Notes: generated from the letters alone by a model not told the origin. A stretch of 34,258 nucleotides of DNA from CG1-02-33-12 sp964403775 (GCA_964403775.1 CAYOHL010000003.1:1-34258); one strand, 5' to 3'. Shown: positions 8,602 through 14,710, counted from the stretch's first letter. Numbers and translations: made by a program.

Positions 8602-8723
8602 CTTTCATAACCCTTGCGAGCGTTAGCGAGCGCGAGGGACTTCAATTGCAGGGCAATTGAATGTCGCTCTTTGCGTATCAAATGAGCGTAACCATTTGCG
8701 TGCCAGCTTAGCAAAGAAGCTGT
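8602..8723 (-). other. T-loop intron (position 59/60) of tRNA-Val
   Basis: An insert of 122 nt between bases 59 and 60 of the T-loop. Exon TTCA (8729-8726) pairs with TGAA at the intron end (8607-8604), followed by the 3-nt bulge AGT before the T stem. This gives the central helix and 3' bulge of a splicing-endonuclease site; the second flanking helix is weak here. Inside are stacked hairpins: CAGCTT/AAGCTG (8722-8703), CAAATG/CATTTG, TTCAATTGC/GCAATTGAA (8661-8641), and a CCCT..AGGG hairpin. It shares two modules with the tRNA-Ser T-loop intron. It contains no reading frame. Confidence 0.75.
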
Positions 8724-8745
8724 TTTGAACCGGGGATATTCACCA

Positions 8746-8759
8746 TTTTGATTTAAAAT
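8746..8759 (-). other. Canonical 37/38 intron of tRNA-Val
   Basis: A 14-nt intron. Loop bases 32-35 (TTGA) pair perfectly with TCAA in the intron (8751-8748), leaving 3-nt bulges CGA and AAT on either side. This is the bulge-helix-bulge form cut by archaeal tRNA splicing endonuclease. Confidence 0.8.
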
Positions 8760-8845
8760 CGTCAAGGTGACATCATAGCCGCTAGATCACAGGCCCAACT
8801 AAAAAATATAAGATTAGAATTGATATTTAAATGTTTTGTAAAAAA

Positions 8846-8950
8846 CCGAGCGAGAGTTGAACACTGCGCAGATTTTGGCCCAAAATTTGATAAAATGCAG
8901 GCGACATTCAGCTATCGCTGAAGTCCCCTAAAAAGCCCCGAGCGAGAGTT
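8846..8950. repeat. 105-bp direct repeat, left copy (att-like)
   Basis: Identical to 13260-13364 except for one base (8848). Its right end (8935-8950, gccccgagcgagagtt) is the 3' terminal 16 nt of the tRNA-Thr gene read on the opposite strand. Its left end (8849-8862) carries a second tRNA 3'-end fragment. Between them lies a spacer of about 70 bp with the hairpin GACATTCAGC/GCTGAAGTC (8903-8924). It looks like the left attachment site of the island that follows. Confidence 0.88.
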
Positions 8951-8982
8951 ATAAAAAAGGTAGGAAATAAGGGAATATTTAT

Positions 8983-9144
8983 ATGATTATTTATGTGACG
9001 GGAACTATAATGTTTTTAGCTGGTGCACTTGTTATAGTGTTTATTAAATCAAAAAAGGTTTTGACTAAACAAGAGGGAATTTATCTAATATTATTCTACA
9101 TATTTTCATTAGTTGTAGAATTTGTTATCAATAAGGTGTTCTAG
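8983..9144 (+). CDS. Small two-helix membrane protein (53 aa)
   Basis: An ATG-initiated frame of 53 codons. The protein starts MIIYVTGTIMFLAGALVIVF, then a short basic, polar turn (KSKKVLTKQEG), then a second hydrophobic stretch (IYLILFYIFSLVVEFVI) and NKVF. Two hydrophobic helices joined by a basic loop suggest an alpha-hairpin membrane protein with the loop inside. A TATA-like run (ttataaaaa, 8949-8957) lies about 28 nt before the ATG and straddles the att-like junction, so its promoter exists only in the integrated arrangement. No family recognised. Hydrophobic pattern, start and promoter support a real gene, but it is short. Confidence 0.55.
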   Translation: MIIYVTGTIMFLAGALVIVFIKSKKVLTKQEGIYLILFYIFSLVVEFVINKVF

Positions 9145-9230
9145 AAAAAATATACTTAGATTTACACGCATCAGTTTTTAGCTATCTTTAGCCGTCTTCA
9201 CAGAATTCCTCTCATATTGTTTAAAATCAT

Positions 9231-9422
9231 AAAAATCCACAGAAAACTCCTACCAGCATCTAAAGATGCTGGTTTGACGGAGTTTTCTTTTGACAGTGGA
9301 TTTTTAGGACACAAGGAAAACATAGTTTTCCGGTGTGCCAAAAATGCAAAGCATTTTTGAGCATGCCAGAAATGCTCATCCTCATACTGAAGTATGAGGT
9401 TTTCGCAAGCATTTCTGTGCAT
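9231..9422. repeat. Array of four long hairpins
   Basis: Four consecutive inverted repeats. (1) 9231-9305: nested arms aaaaatccac/gtggattttt, agaaaactcc/ggagttttct and ccagcatct/agatgctgg, 29 base pairs around an aa loop. (2) 9315-9331: ggaaaac/gttttcc. (3) 9340-9358: aaaaatgc/gcattttt. (4) 9363-9422: outer 14-bp arm with one bulge (atgccagaaatgct/agcatttctgtgcat) and inner cctcatact/agtatgagg. Hairpin 4 recurs at 1-54. The array lies between the small membrane gene and the HPrK-like gene. It could be a structured RNA, a double-sided terminator, or a MITE/REP-like DNA element; the sequence does not decide. Confidence 0.85.
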
Positions 9423-9486
9423 AAGTAAAAGTTTGTCTTCAGCAGTAAGAAAATTTTGGCTAACATATGTGATTCACCGAAGCTGA

Positions 9487-9657
9487 TTTTTCAGAGCTGG
9501 AGCAAATTGGGGCAACCCACAATTTGAGACCTCAAAAAATCAATTTGGAAGAAGTGAGGTGCAACCGAGCGTAGGTACACAGCCTACTTGTTTCATAATG
9601 GGAGCAGATGATACACCTTCCATTGCAGTAGGAGCGTGTCTGGATTTCTATTGCTGA
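9487..9657 (+). pseudogene. Possible C-terminal gene remnant, no start codon
   Basis: An open stretch of 56 codons before TGA at 9655 without a start codon except a late internal ATG (9598). Its translation is protein-like, with composition unlike random AT-rich DNA (for example FIMGADDTPSIAVGACLDFY near the end). An adjacent frame (about 9471-9572, TEADFSELEQIGATHNL...) is also protein-like, which suggests a frameshifted, truncated gene. It lies inside the island between the hairpin array and the HPrK-like gene. No family recognised; this may be chance. Confidence 0.25.
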
Positions 9658-9693
9658 CGGGAATTTCCTATGTTTGACTGGCATTTTTTGACA

Positions 9694-10596
9694 TCATTGA
9701 GATTTGAGTGTGCCCAGTATATATTCCTTAGCTTTTTTTAGTGACCCGTTAATATATAATGCTGGAACAGAGGCCACTAGGTTATCTAATGCAACTGCCC
9801 TTTTGGTAAAGAGATCCTCATTGTCAAATGATGGGTAATAAACAGGCCTCTCTGGAATCCAGAGGATGTTGGAAGCTCGGATATATGTTGATAGGGCTTC
9901 TGATAGAAGTATCTTGGCTTTCCGCGGCTTTATCTCATAGGAAGATAATTCTTTAGCAGATATGTCAATTTTGACAAGATATATCGCTGAGAGTGGTGGG
10001 TTAATGGTTGGGAATGGATTCGGGCTGCTAACCAAAACATAGTCATCATGATAAGGTGCTCCATTGAATGAATGATACTGAGCATTGACCTTCTTGATGA
10101 GAACCTCATTTGTTCCGCCGACAATTGTAGGTTGCTCTCCAGGCCGGCTTTGGATGACCGAGAGGTCTCCACTTAAAAGCTGGAATCCTGCGTGCTCGCA
10201 GAGGTCCAGTGCAATGGTGGTTTTGCCAGAGCCGCTTTCACCGAGAAAAAGTATCCCCTTATCTGAACCGGATACCGCAGAGGAATGAAGTATGTATCTG
10301 TCTGTCTGGTTAAGTAGAAGGTTGACGAATGGCAGGATTCCAATCATGAGGTTTTCCTTAGTAAATAAATCTTGTGCGAATGTAAGCTCTAGGCGAGATA
10401 TTCCTTTATCATCTATCTGGAGTATCACTCCTGGCTCTCCACTCCCGATGCTGATAATCCCGTCTATATGTCCTTCATAGTTTGGATGGTAAGAAAAGGA
10501 GGGTATGCTACAGCAACTTCCTTGGCTACCAAGGAGGTGGCCAGATTCTAACCCCTCTACTTTTAAGGTAAGGTCAAGTACTTGTATGGCTTGCAT
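9694..10596 (-). CDS. HPr-kinase/phosphorylase-like P-loop ATPase
   Basis: A 300-aa protein whose middle resembles the C-terminal domain of HPr serine kinase: HSSAVSG then the Walker A motif GESGSGKTT (about 119-127), then LLSGDLSVI, where HprK has the S-D region of its Walker B. The N-terminal 100 residues are unlike the HprK N domain. Archaea mostly lack the HPr substrate. HprK-like ATPases also occur in gene clusters for peptide modification or surface polysaccharides, so a kinase of a small molecule or glycan is plausible here next to a glycosyltransferase. A TATA-like box (ttatataaa, about 10618-10626) sits about 26 nt before the ATG. The substrate is unknown. Confidence 0.7.
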   Translation of the reverse strand: MQAIQVLDLTLKVEGLESGHLLGSQGSCCSIPSFSYHPNYEGHIDGIISIGSGEPGVILQIDDKGISRLELTFAQDLFTKENLMIGILPFVNLLLNQTDRYILHSSAVSGSDKGILFLGESGSGKTTIALDLCEHAGFQLLSGDLSVIQSRPGEQPTIVGGTNEVLIKKVNAQYHSFNGAPYHDDYVLVSSPNPFPTINPPLSAIYLVKIDISAKELSSYEIKPRKAKILLSEALSTYIRASNILWIPERPVYYPSFDNEDLFTKRAVALDNLVASVPALYINGSLKKAKEYILGTLKSQ

Positions 10597-10647
10597 GTGC
10601 CTTAGATATAAGAAGGATTATATAAATGTTATTATTATTTAGTGACT

Positions 10648-11208
10648 CTATTTTAGGGTTCTATTTGCTTTAAGCTTACCGGGGGAGAATATGTACTCGT
10701 AGAACTCTATTATCCTGGCAACCCTATCCATATTTCCCAAGACAGGATCCCTTATGATTACTGGTTCTCTCTTACAGGCCATCACATCAGAGATATCTTT
10801 TTTCATATACACATATTTCGGCCTCCATAAGAACCTTAAACCTGACAAGTGGTTGAGCAGGCGAATAAATGTAGGCTCGCTGTATGAGTATGTATATGCC
10901 AAGGTAGACCAGAAATTCCTGTCAAACACTACCTTTCTTATTAAGGGATTCTTGGCAGATTCTATTGCCAGGTACTCATATGCTATATTCAAGGACAGCA
11001 TATTCAACTGGCGGGTATAAGAGAATTTTCCGGGGTTAATCCTTATCTCGCTGATCACAATATTGTTGGGTTTAAGAAAGTGGTTCGAGATGTATGTTGT
11101 CTTGCCAGAGCCGGATATTCCCTCGAGAACAATAACTTTCGGATTTATTGGGAGAAGAATGTAATTGGAGAGGAATTGATCCAGCGCCTTCTTTGTTTTT
11201 TGCTCCAT
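10648..11208 (-). CDS. P-loop nucleoside/nucleotide kinase-like protein
   Basis: A 186-aa protein with Walker A GISGSGKTT (residues 30-38), a conserved VFDRNFWS motif (like the DR[YF] of thymidylate and deoxynucleoside kinases) and a lid-like region with KREP (about 148). It probably phosphorylates a nucleotide, sugar or small metabolite. I chose the ATG at 11208 over the upstream frame extension to 11277 because a TATA-like box lies 24-31 nt before it and the extension would overlap the divergent Nudix gene. It shares that TATA region with the Nudix gene, so the two are probably expressed together. Substrate not predictable. Confidence 0.68.
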   Translation of the reverse strand: MEQKTKKALDQFLSNYILLPINPKVIVLEGISGSGKTTYISNHFLKPNNIVISEIRINPGKFSYTRQLNMLSLNIAYEYLAIESAKNPLIRKVVFDRNFWSTLAYTYSYSEPTFIRLLNHLSGLRFLWRPKYVYMKKDISDVMACKREPVIIRDPVLGNMDRVARIIEFYEYIFSPGKLKANRTLK

Positions 11209-11230
11209 TGTGCTTACTTTGAGAGATAAG

Positions 11231-11243
11231 TTTATATATTTTA
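11231..11243. promoter_or_regulatory. Shared bidirectional TATA region
   Basis: A near-symmetric AT box (tttatatatttta) between the kinase gene (start 11208, minus) and the Nudix gene (start 11261, plus). It is 24-31 nt from both start codons, the distance for leaderless archaeal transcription in each direction. No second TATA box fits either gene. Confidence 0.6.
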
Positions 11244-11260
11244 TCAAATAATCATCCATC

Positions 11261-11713
11261 ATGATCGATAAATACATTGTCAGGCCTTGCGTGGCAATAT
11301 TCAGGGAAAAAGAGATCCTGCTTGTGAGAAGCGTTTACAAAGGCGAAGAATTCTATGTGCTCCCTGGAGGGAAGCTGGAGGTAGGAGAGACCCTCGCTGA
11401 GTGCGCGGTCAGGGAGGTTCTTGAGGAGACACACCTAAAGGTGGAGATAGAGAAACTATTGTATCTGAGGGACTTTATAAATGAGGAGGACCATGTTGTT
11501 GATGTGTTCTTCTTGGCAAAGCTGAAGAGAAAGGAGGCACCCATAAATAGATTTAATCAATCCTTTAATGATACGGTCAAGTTTGTGGAGTTCCGTCCGC
11601 TGGCAGATCTTGGCAAACTTAAGTTTTATCCAAAGTTCTTGAGGAAGAGACTGGTGGAGGATTTCAATACTGGATTCAGAAACTGTCCGGCTTATATAGG
11701 TAAGATAGACTGA
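11261..11713 (+). CDS. Nudix hydrolase (island copy)
   Basis: Hydrolyses a nucleoside diphosphate linked to another group. The Nudix box is at about residues 37-59: G-x5-E (GKLEVGE), TLAECAV, then REVLEET-H-L. Catalytic REUxEE is intact; the final conserved Gly is His. The N-terminus (MIDKYIVRPCVAIF) forms the first strand. Length 150 aa is normal. The C-terminal FYPKFLRKRLVEDFNTGF resembles FPSVIREEMWEDYKKGF in the second Nudix gene of this window (17380-17874), so both belong to one subfamily despite different base composition. Next to a glycosyltransferase (ends 10 bp away, convergent), a nucleotide-sugar substrate is a guess. Confidence 0.88.
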   Translation: MIDKYIVRPCVAIFREKEILLVRSVYKGEEFYVLPGGKLEVGETLAECAVREVLEETHLKVEIEKLLYLRDFINEEDHVVDVFFLAKLKRKEAPINRFNQSFNDTVKFVEFRPLADLGKLKFYPKFLRKRLVEDFNTGFRNCPAYIGKID

Positions 11714-11723
11714 AACTAGGAGT

Positions 11724-13097
11724 CTATTTTCTCATAGGTGTTTTTCCTTTCACAATCTGGGTTTTGAACAGTTTTGAATAGGCACTAAGTACCAGGGCTC
11801 TGTATGCTGAGAGGCCGTGAAGGAAATAGAAAGGAATACTTCCAATCAGCAGTTTTGGGAGCAGCCGATACCTATCTGCTGATGGAAAATCTCTTCTGAC
11901 TGATATGATACCAAAAAAGTTCACTGCGGTAAGATAGGTTATCATACTTATGACCATAAGGAGTAAGAGATATATATTTTGCTGGACTGCTGTCAGGACA
12001 AACCCTACTACCATCAGACTAGGTCCGACTATCCAGCGCACAGCATGACTAAATAGCTTGCTGCTGAGTACAAAAAGCCTTAGCCTATTCAGAGACCTCC
12101 ATTTTTGGACAATCTTGCGATAATATTGGAAGGATTGGAGAGGACCGAAGAACCAATTGGATTTCTGTAAGTAGAGGCCTCTTAAAGAATCAGGCGATTC
12201 GCAGCGGTCAAAAAATGGTATAGGAATAATTCTTACCCAAAGATAGCTCAGCCCTAGCCCAAATATGGCATCTTCATTATGTGTATCCTCCATAAATCCG
12301 CCAAGCTTGTGAAATATCTTTTCTGTGTAGACGAGACCATGGCCAATGCAGTAATTAAGTGGGTAAAGTATCCCTTTTAATGAAGGGTTGTTTCGCAGAG
12401 CTGAGAATTGGTCCAGGGCATGGGGGATCTCAAAGCCGATACTCCATCTGTTCTGCCAGGCTGTTGCACTGGCGAGCACGGCCCCTCTAAGACCCGGTGA
12501 GATAGTCTCAAGGTTTTTTGTGTAGTCCCCATATTGCTGGAAAACTTGTGCGCTAGGCGAGTTTTTGAGGTAACCGAGAATCCACCTAAAGGTATTTGGG
12601 TCGGGCCTAGAGTCGGCGTTGTATACTGCAAAGAGGGTTCCTTTGGGCTGCTTTTGCTTGAGTATCTCCCTCATGGCGTAGTTGAGTTGGAAGGACATTT
12701 TTCTTCCTGGCCCTGAATAATGATATAATTTTATACAGGAATATTTCCTGCACAGCTTCTTGGCTAGATCAATAGTATTATTTTTCTTGGAGATTGAGTA
12801 CTCTGCTTCTGTTGTGATTATGCATATCTTGAGATTCCGAAATTTAGAATAAGTATGGACAAAGTAATTTACAGTTGCCTGGAGCCTGGTTATCTCATCT
12901 AAGGCAGGTATGAGGATATAGATTCTCCTTGCAAGGTCATTTGCAGATAATGATAAGACAGGAGTGCTGGTTTTCAACCAGCGTCTTGCCCGGAGTATCT
13001 GGACAAACCAGAAGATTGAAAGAATGAAGAATAGGGCAATAATCGCATAGTTTGACCATAATACCCATGGGGTTAGTTGATGGACAAGGGGGCTCAT
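11724..13097 (-). CDS. Membrane-bound family 2 glycosyltransferase
   Basis: Processive-type GT2 enzyme of the cellulose/hyaluronan synthase kind, probably adding sugars to a surface glycan at the cytoplasmic membrane. Order: one membrane helix (about 12-34); GT-A domain from 58 (IYILIPALDE) with the UDP-sugar site YNADSRPD (159-166), the EDAIFG motif (catalytic Asp, about 272-277) and QKSNW in place of the usual QxxRW (about 315-319); then three or four C-terminal helices (about 350-440). The missing Arg in QxxRW is notable but seen in divergent members. 457 aa is a normal length. The gene is G+C richer than the core. Its promoter region lies in 13098-13200. The glycan made is unknown. Confidence 0.85.
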   Translation of the reverse strand: MSPLVHQLTPWVLWSNYAIIALFFILSIFWFVQILRARRWLKTSTPVLSLSANDLARRIYILIPALDEITRLQATVNYFVHTYSKFRNLKICIITTEAEYSISKKNNTIDLAKKLCRKYSCIKLYHYSGPGRKMSFQLNYAMREILKQKQPKGTLFAVYNADSRPDPNTFRWILGYLKNSPSAQVFQQYGDYTKNLETISPGLRGAVLASATAWQNRWSIGFEIPHALDQFSALRNNPSLKGILYPLNYCIGHGLVYTEKIFHKLGGFMEDTHNEDAIFGLGLSYLWVRIIPIPFFDRCESPDSLRGLYLQKSNWFFGPLQSFQYYRKIVQKWRSLNRLRLFVLSSKLFSHAVRWIVGPSLMVVGFVLTAVQQNIYLLLLMVISMITYLTAVNFFGIISVRRDFPSADRYRLLPKLLIGSIPFYFLHGLSAYRALVLSAYSKLFKTQIVKGKTPMRK

Positions 13098-13259
13098 AGG
13101 ATAGTCATGGAAGCCATAGTTAATAAGCTTTTCCCATCATCATTAATTAGTAATTTAAAAGAGATATTTACAAGAAATTCTAATAATATATTACAACAAA
13201 ACTAAAAGTTTAGTCAAGAATTCTAATAATCCCTTGGAACCTACTTTTTTAGTTAAGCC

Positions 13260-13364
13260 CCTAGCGAGAGTTGAACACTGCGCAGATTTTGGCCCAAAAT
13301 TTGATAAAATGCAGGCGACATTCAGCTATCGCTGAAGTCCCCTAAAAAGCCCCGAGCGAGAGTT
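13260..13364. repeat. 105-bp direct repeat, right copy (att-like, overlaps tRNA-Thr)
   Basis: Pairs with 8846-8950 (offset 4414, one mismatch at 13262). It runs from a tRNA-Thr 3'-end fragment (13258-13277) through a spacer of about 70 bp with hairpin GACATTCAGC/GCTGAAGTC (13317-13338) to the real tRNA 3' end (13349-13364). A tRNA fragment, spacer and tRNA end thus lie in tandem at both island ends. The 160 bp before it (13098-13257) hold no gene that I can see, only AT-rich DNA with a short repeated aattctaataat. Confidence 0.88.
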
Positions 13365-13420
13365 GAACTCGCGACCTCCACCTTACCAAGGTGGCGCTAT
13401 AGCCACTAAGCCACCGGGGC
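13348..13420 (-). tRNA. tRNA-Thr(GGT)
   Basis: On the minus strand the acceptor GCCCCGG pairs with TCGGGGC, with discriminator T (usual for archaeal tRNA-Thr). The D arm has the GG pair. The anticodon stem is CCACC/GGTGG with loop TT-GGT-AA, and the T arm is GCGAG-TTCAACT-CTCGC. It is 73 nt with no intron and no encoded CCA. It lies 11 bp behind the surface-protein gene on the same strand. Its 3' end is the apparent attachment site of the adjacent island. Confidence 0.95.
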
Positions 13421-13431
13421 ATAAAAATTAA

Positions 13432-14583
13432 TCAAAAAATATCCCTGTTTTCTTCATCATCATTCTCATAATCGCTGTAATCCATTATATCTATGTTAGT
13501 ATCTTCTATTTCCTCTTCTTGCCTTTTTTTACTCTCTTCTTCCTGTTTATCTGTATAGTCTAAAACTGTTTCATAAGCTTTATTTTGCTTTGCATGCCTG
13601 TATTTCTTTTTGTTGTTCTTATCCTTCTTCCTTGGTTTAGGTTTCTTTTTTTTGATTTCCTCATCGCCTCCAGATTCTTTTTTGTAATTTTTTTCTTCAT
13701 CTTTTTTAGATTTTTTCTGTTCTGGTTCTTCAGGTTCTTGGGTAGCTTCAGTTTCTTTATTCTCTTCATCTTTTTTAGGCTTTTCCTCTTTTAAATCTTC
13801 ATGGGATTCTTCAGTCTTTTTATACTCTTTATCTAGATTCTCTCCTTTCTTTTTGTCTACTGATTCTTTTTTGGTTTCATTCTCTTCACTAAATTCAGCA
13901 GTCATATCCACATAACCCCCTTCTTCATGCTTTTGTTTTCTTCCTCTGAACAAAAACAATAAGACAGCAGCTAAAACAACAAAGCCTGCTGTCAGTATAA
14001 CATTTCTCCAGTTGATAACAACTATTTTTTTTGGTTCTAATACAACACATGAATGATTAACTGCGGTTTCATTAGGACTGCATTCCAGTTTCCTGCATTT
14101 GTAGATGCTGAATGTATTGCAGTATTCATCTTCTTCACACTCAGAGTCCTCTTTGCACTCAATCTTTGACAATGGAAGAACTGTAAAACTTTCCACAATT
14201 TTGCCGCATATCTCAAAAATCTGTTCTGGCTTATCAACATAAGACATCCTAAAACACGGAACATAATAAAAAGTATAGCCCTGTAGAGGAGCTTTAATAA
14301 GGTTTGTAAAATAAAAACTTCTAACCTCTCCTGGAGGTATAACAATATTCTCACTAACATCAAATCCAAGTATTGTGCCATAATCCCTGTCTTTTATGTG
14401 TACATCGCCAACATTGATGCTCTTGTTTATGTTATTAAACACATTAACCGTAAAAAATACTTCTGTTCCTTCAATACAATTCTTTTCCTTGCATTCATAA
14501 CTTGCATCTATTGCTGCTCCCACAAAGGCCATGTTAATTAAAAAAACTAATACAACAATCTGCAGTATTTTTGTCTTAACCAT
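13432..14583 (-). CDS. Single-pass Cys-rich surface protein with charged cytoplasmic tail
   Basis: A signal-peptide-like start (about 1-24, MVKTKILQIVVLVFLINMAF) is followed by an outside domain of about 165 residues with a beta-rich part and a Cys cluster (CKEDSECEEDEYCN to CSPNETAVNHSC, about 142-178). One membrane helix follows (about 193-213) and then about 165 residues of extremely charged, K/E-rich tail that is probably disordered or coiled. The cysteine spacing suggests disulfides outside. No family recognised; a sensor or adhesion role is possible. The gene starts 17 bp behind tRNA-Leu and ends 11 bp before tRNA-Thr, all on one strand, so the three may share a transcript. Confidence 0.75.
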   Translation of the reverse strand: MVKTKILQIVVLVFLINMAFVGAAIDASYECKEKNCIEGTEVFFTVNVFNNINKSINVGDVHIKDRDYGTILGFDVSENIVIPPGEVRSFYFTNLIKAPLQGYTFYYVPCFRMSYVDKPEQIFEICGKIVESFTVLPLSKIECKEDSECEEDEYCNTFSIYKCRKLECSPNETAVNHSCVVLEPKKIVVINWRNVILTAGFVVLAAVLLFLFRGRKQKHEEGGYVDMTAEFSEENETKKESVDKKKGENLDKEYKKTEESHEDLKEEKPKKDEENKETEATQEPEEPEQKKSKKDEEKNYKKESGGDEEIKKKKPKPRKKDKNNKKKYRHAKQNKAYETVLDYTDKQEEESKKRQEEEIEDTNIDIMDYSDYENDDEENRDIF

Positions 14584-14600
14584 ATTATATCACCACAAAA

Positions 14601-14710
14601 TGCGGGGGATGGGATTTGAACCCACGGACTCACTAAGAGACAGGATTTCTGCCTTGTAATTATATTTAGTCTTAAGTCCTGCGCATTTGACCAGACTTTG
14701 CTACCCCCGC
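14601..14710 (-). tRNA. tRNA-Leu(TAA) with anticodon-loop intron
   Basis: On the minus strand the acceptor GCGGGGG pairs with CCCCCGC, with discriminator A at 14601. The anticodon stem is CAGGA/TCCTG with loop CT-TAA-G. There is a long class II variable arm (CTC/GAG) and a T arm with normal loop TTCAAAT. About 24 nt (14670-14647) are inserted at 37/38. A strict BHB is less clear here than in the other tRNAs, so the exact splice sites are uncertain. Mature length is about 86 nt. The uninterrupted T-loop matches what the Val and Ser tRNAs would have after splicing. Confidence 0.93.

Larger units (their letters stand above)
8588..8796 (-). tRNA. tRNA-Val(GAC) with two introns
   Basis: Read on the minus strand, the acceptor stem GGGCCTG/CAGGCCC is perfect, with discriminator A at 8588. 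The D arm is 8787-8772 with the GG pair. The anticodon stem is TCACC (8770-8766)/GGTGA (8744-8740), with loop TT-GAC-G and anticodon GAC at 8763-8761. The T stem is CCCGG (8734-8730)/CCGGG (8600-8596). The anticodon loop carries a 14-nt intron (8759-8746) and the T-loop a 122-nt intron (8723-8602). Removing both gives a 73-nt tRNA with canonical T-loop TTCAAAT. CCA is not encoded. A TATA-like sequence (about 8823-8831) lies upstream. Standard scanners may miss this gene because of the long T-loop insert. Confidence 0.88.
8935..13364. mobile_element. Genomic island integrated at the tRNA-Thr 3' end
   Basis: About 4.3 kb (unique part 8951-13259) between two 105-bp direct repeats that both end in the 16-nt 3' terminus of tRNA-Thr(GGT). 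This is how elements inserted by tyrosine recombinases into tRNA 3' ends look: the right copy keeps the tRNA intact, the left copy is the displaced fragment. The protein genes inside have visibly richer G+C and different codon use from the flanking core genes (for instance 11340-11470 and 12400-12700). Contents: small membrane protein, hairpin array, possible gene remnant, HPrK-like ATPase, P-loop kinase, Nudix hydrolase, glycosyltransferase. No integrase is recognisable, so the element is decayed, moved in trans, or a product of repeat recombination. Confidence 0.7.

Noticed and set aside
8602..8723. Group I intron in the tRNA-Val T-loop
   Set aside because: At 122 nt it is too short for a group I core, has no endonuclease frame, and its ends fit a protein-spliced BHB-type site better.
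8846..8950. A second tRNA-Thr gene or pseudogene
   Set aside because: Only the 3' 16-17 nt of the tRNA are present; no anticodon or D arm follows. It is an att-like fragment.
9231..9422. CRISPR array
   Set aside because: The hairpins differ from one another in sequence and there are no regular repeats or spacers; no cas genes in the window.
9198..9466. Minus-strand reading frames of 68-74 codons through the hairpin array
   Set aside because: They consist of the translated arms of inverted repeats, lack family features and change with the repeat structure.
11209..11277. Longer N-terminus of the island P-loop kinase
   Set aside because: It would overlap the Nudix start and include the TATA box; the ATG at 11208 fits promoter spacing.
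13585..13794. Plus-strand frame rich in Phe/Leu that looks like a membrane protein
   Set aside because: It is the antisense of the Lys/Glu-rich tail of the surface protein, which yields hydrophobic codons on the other strand.
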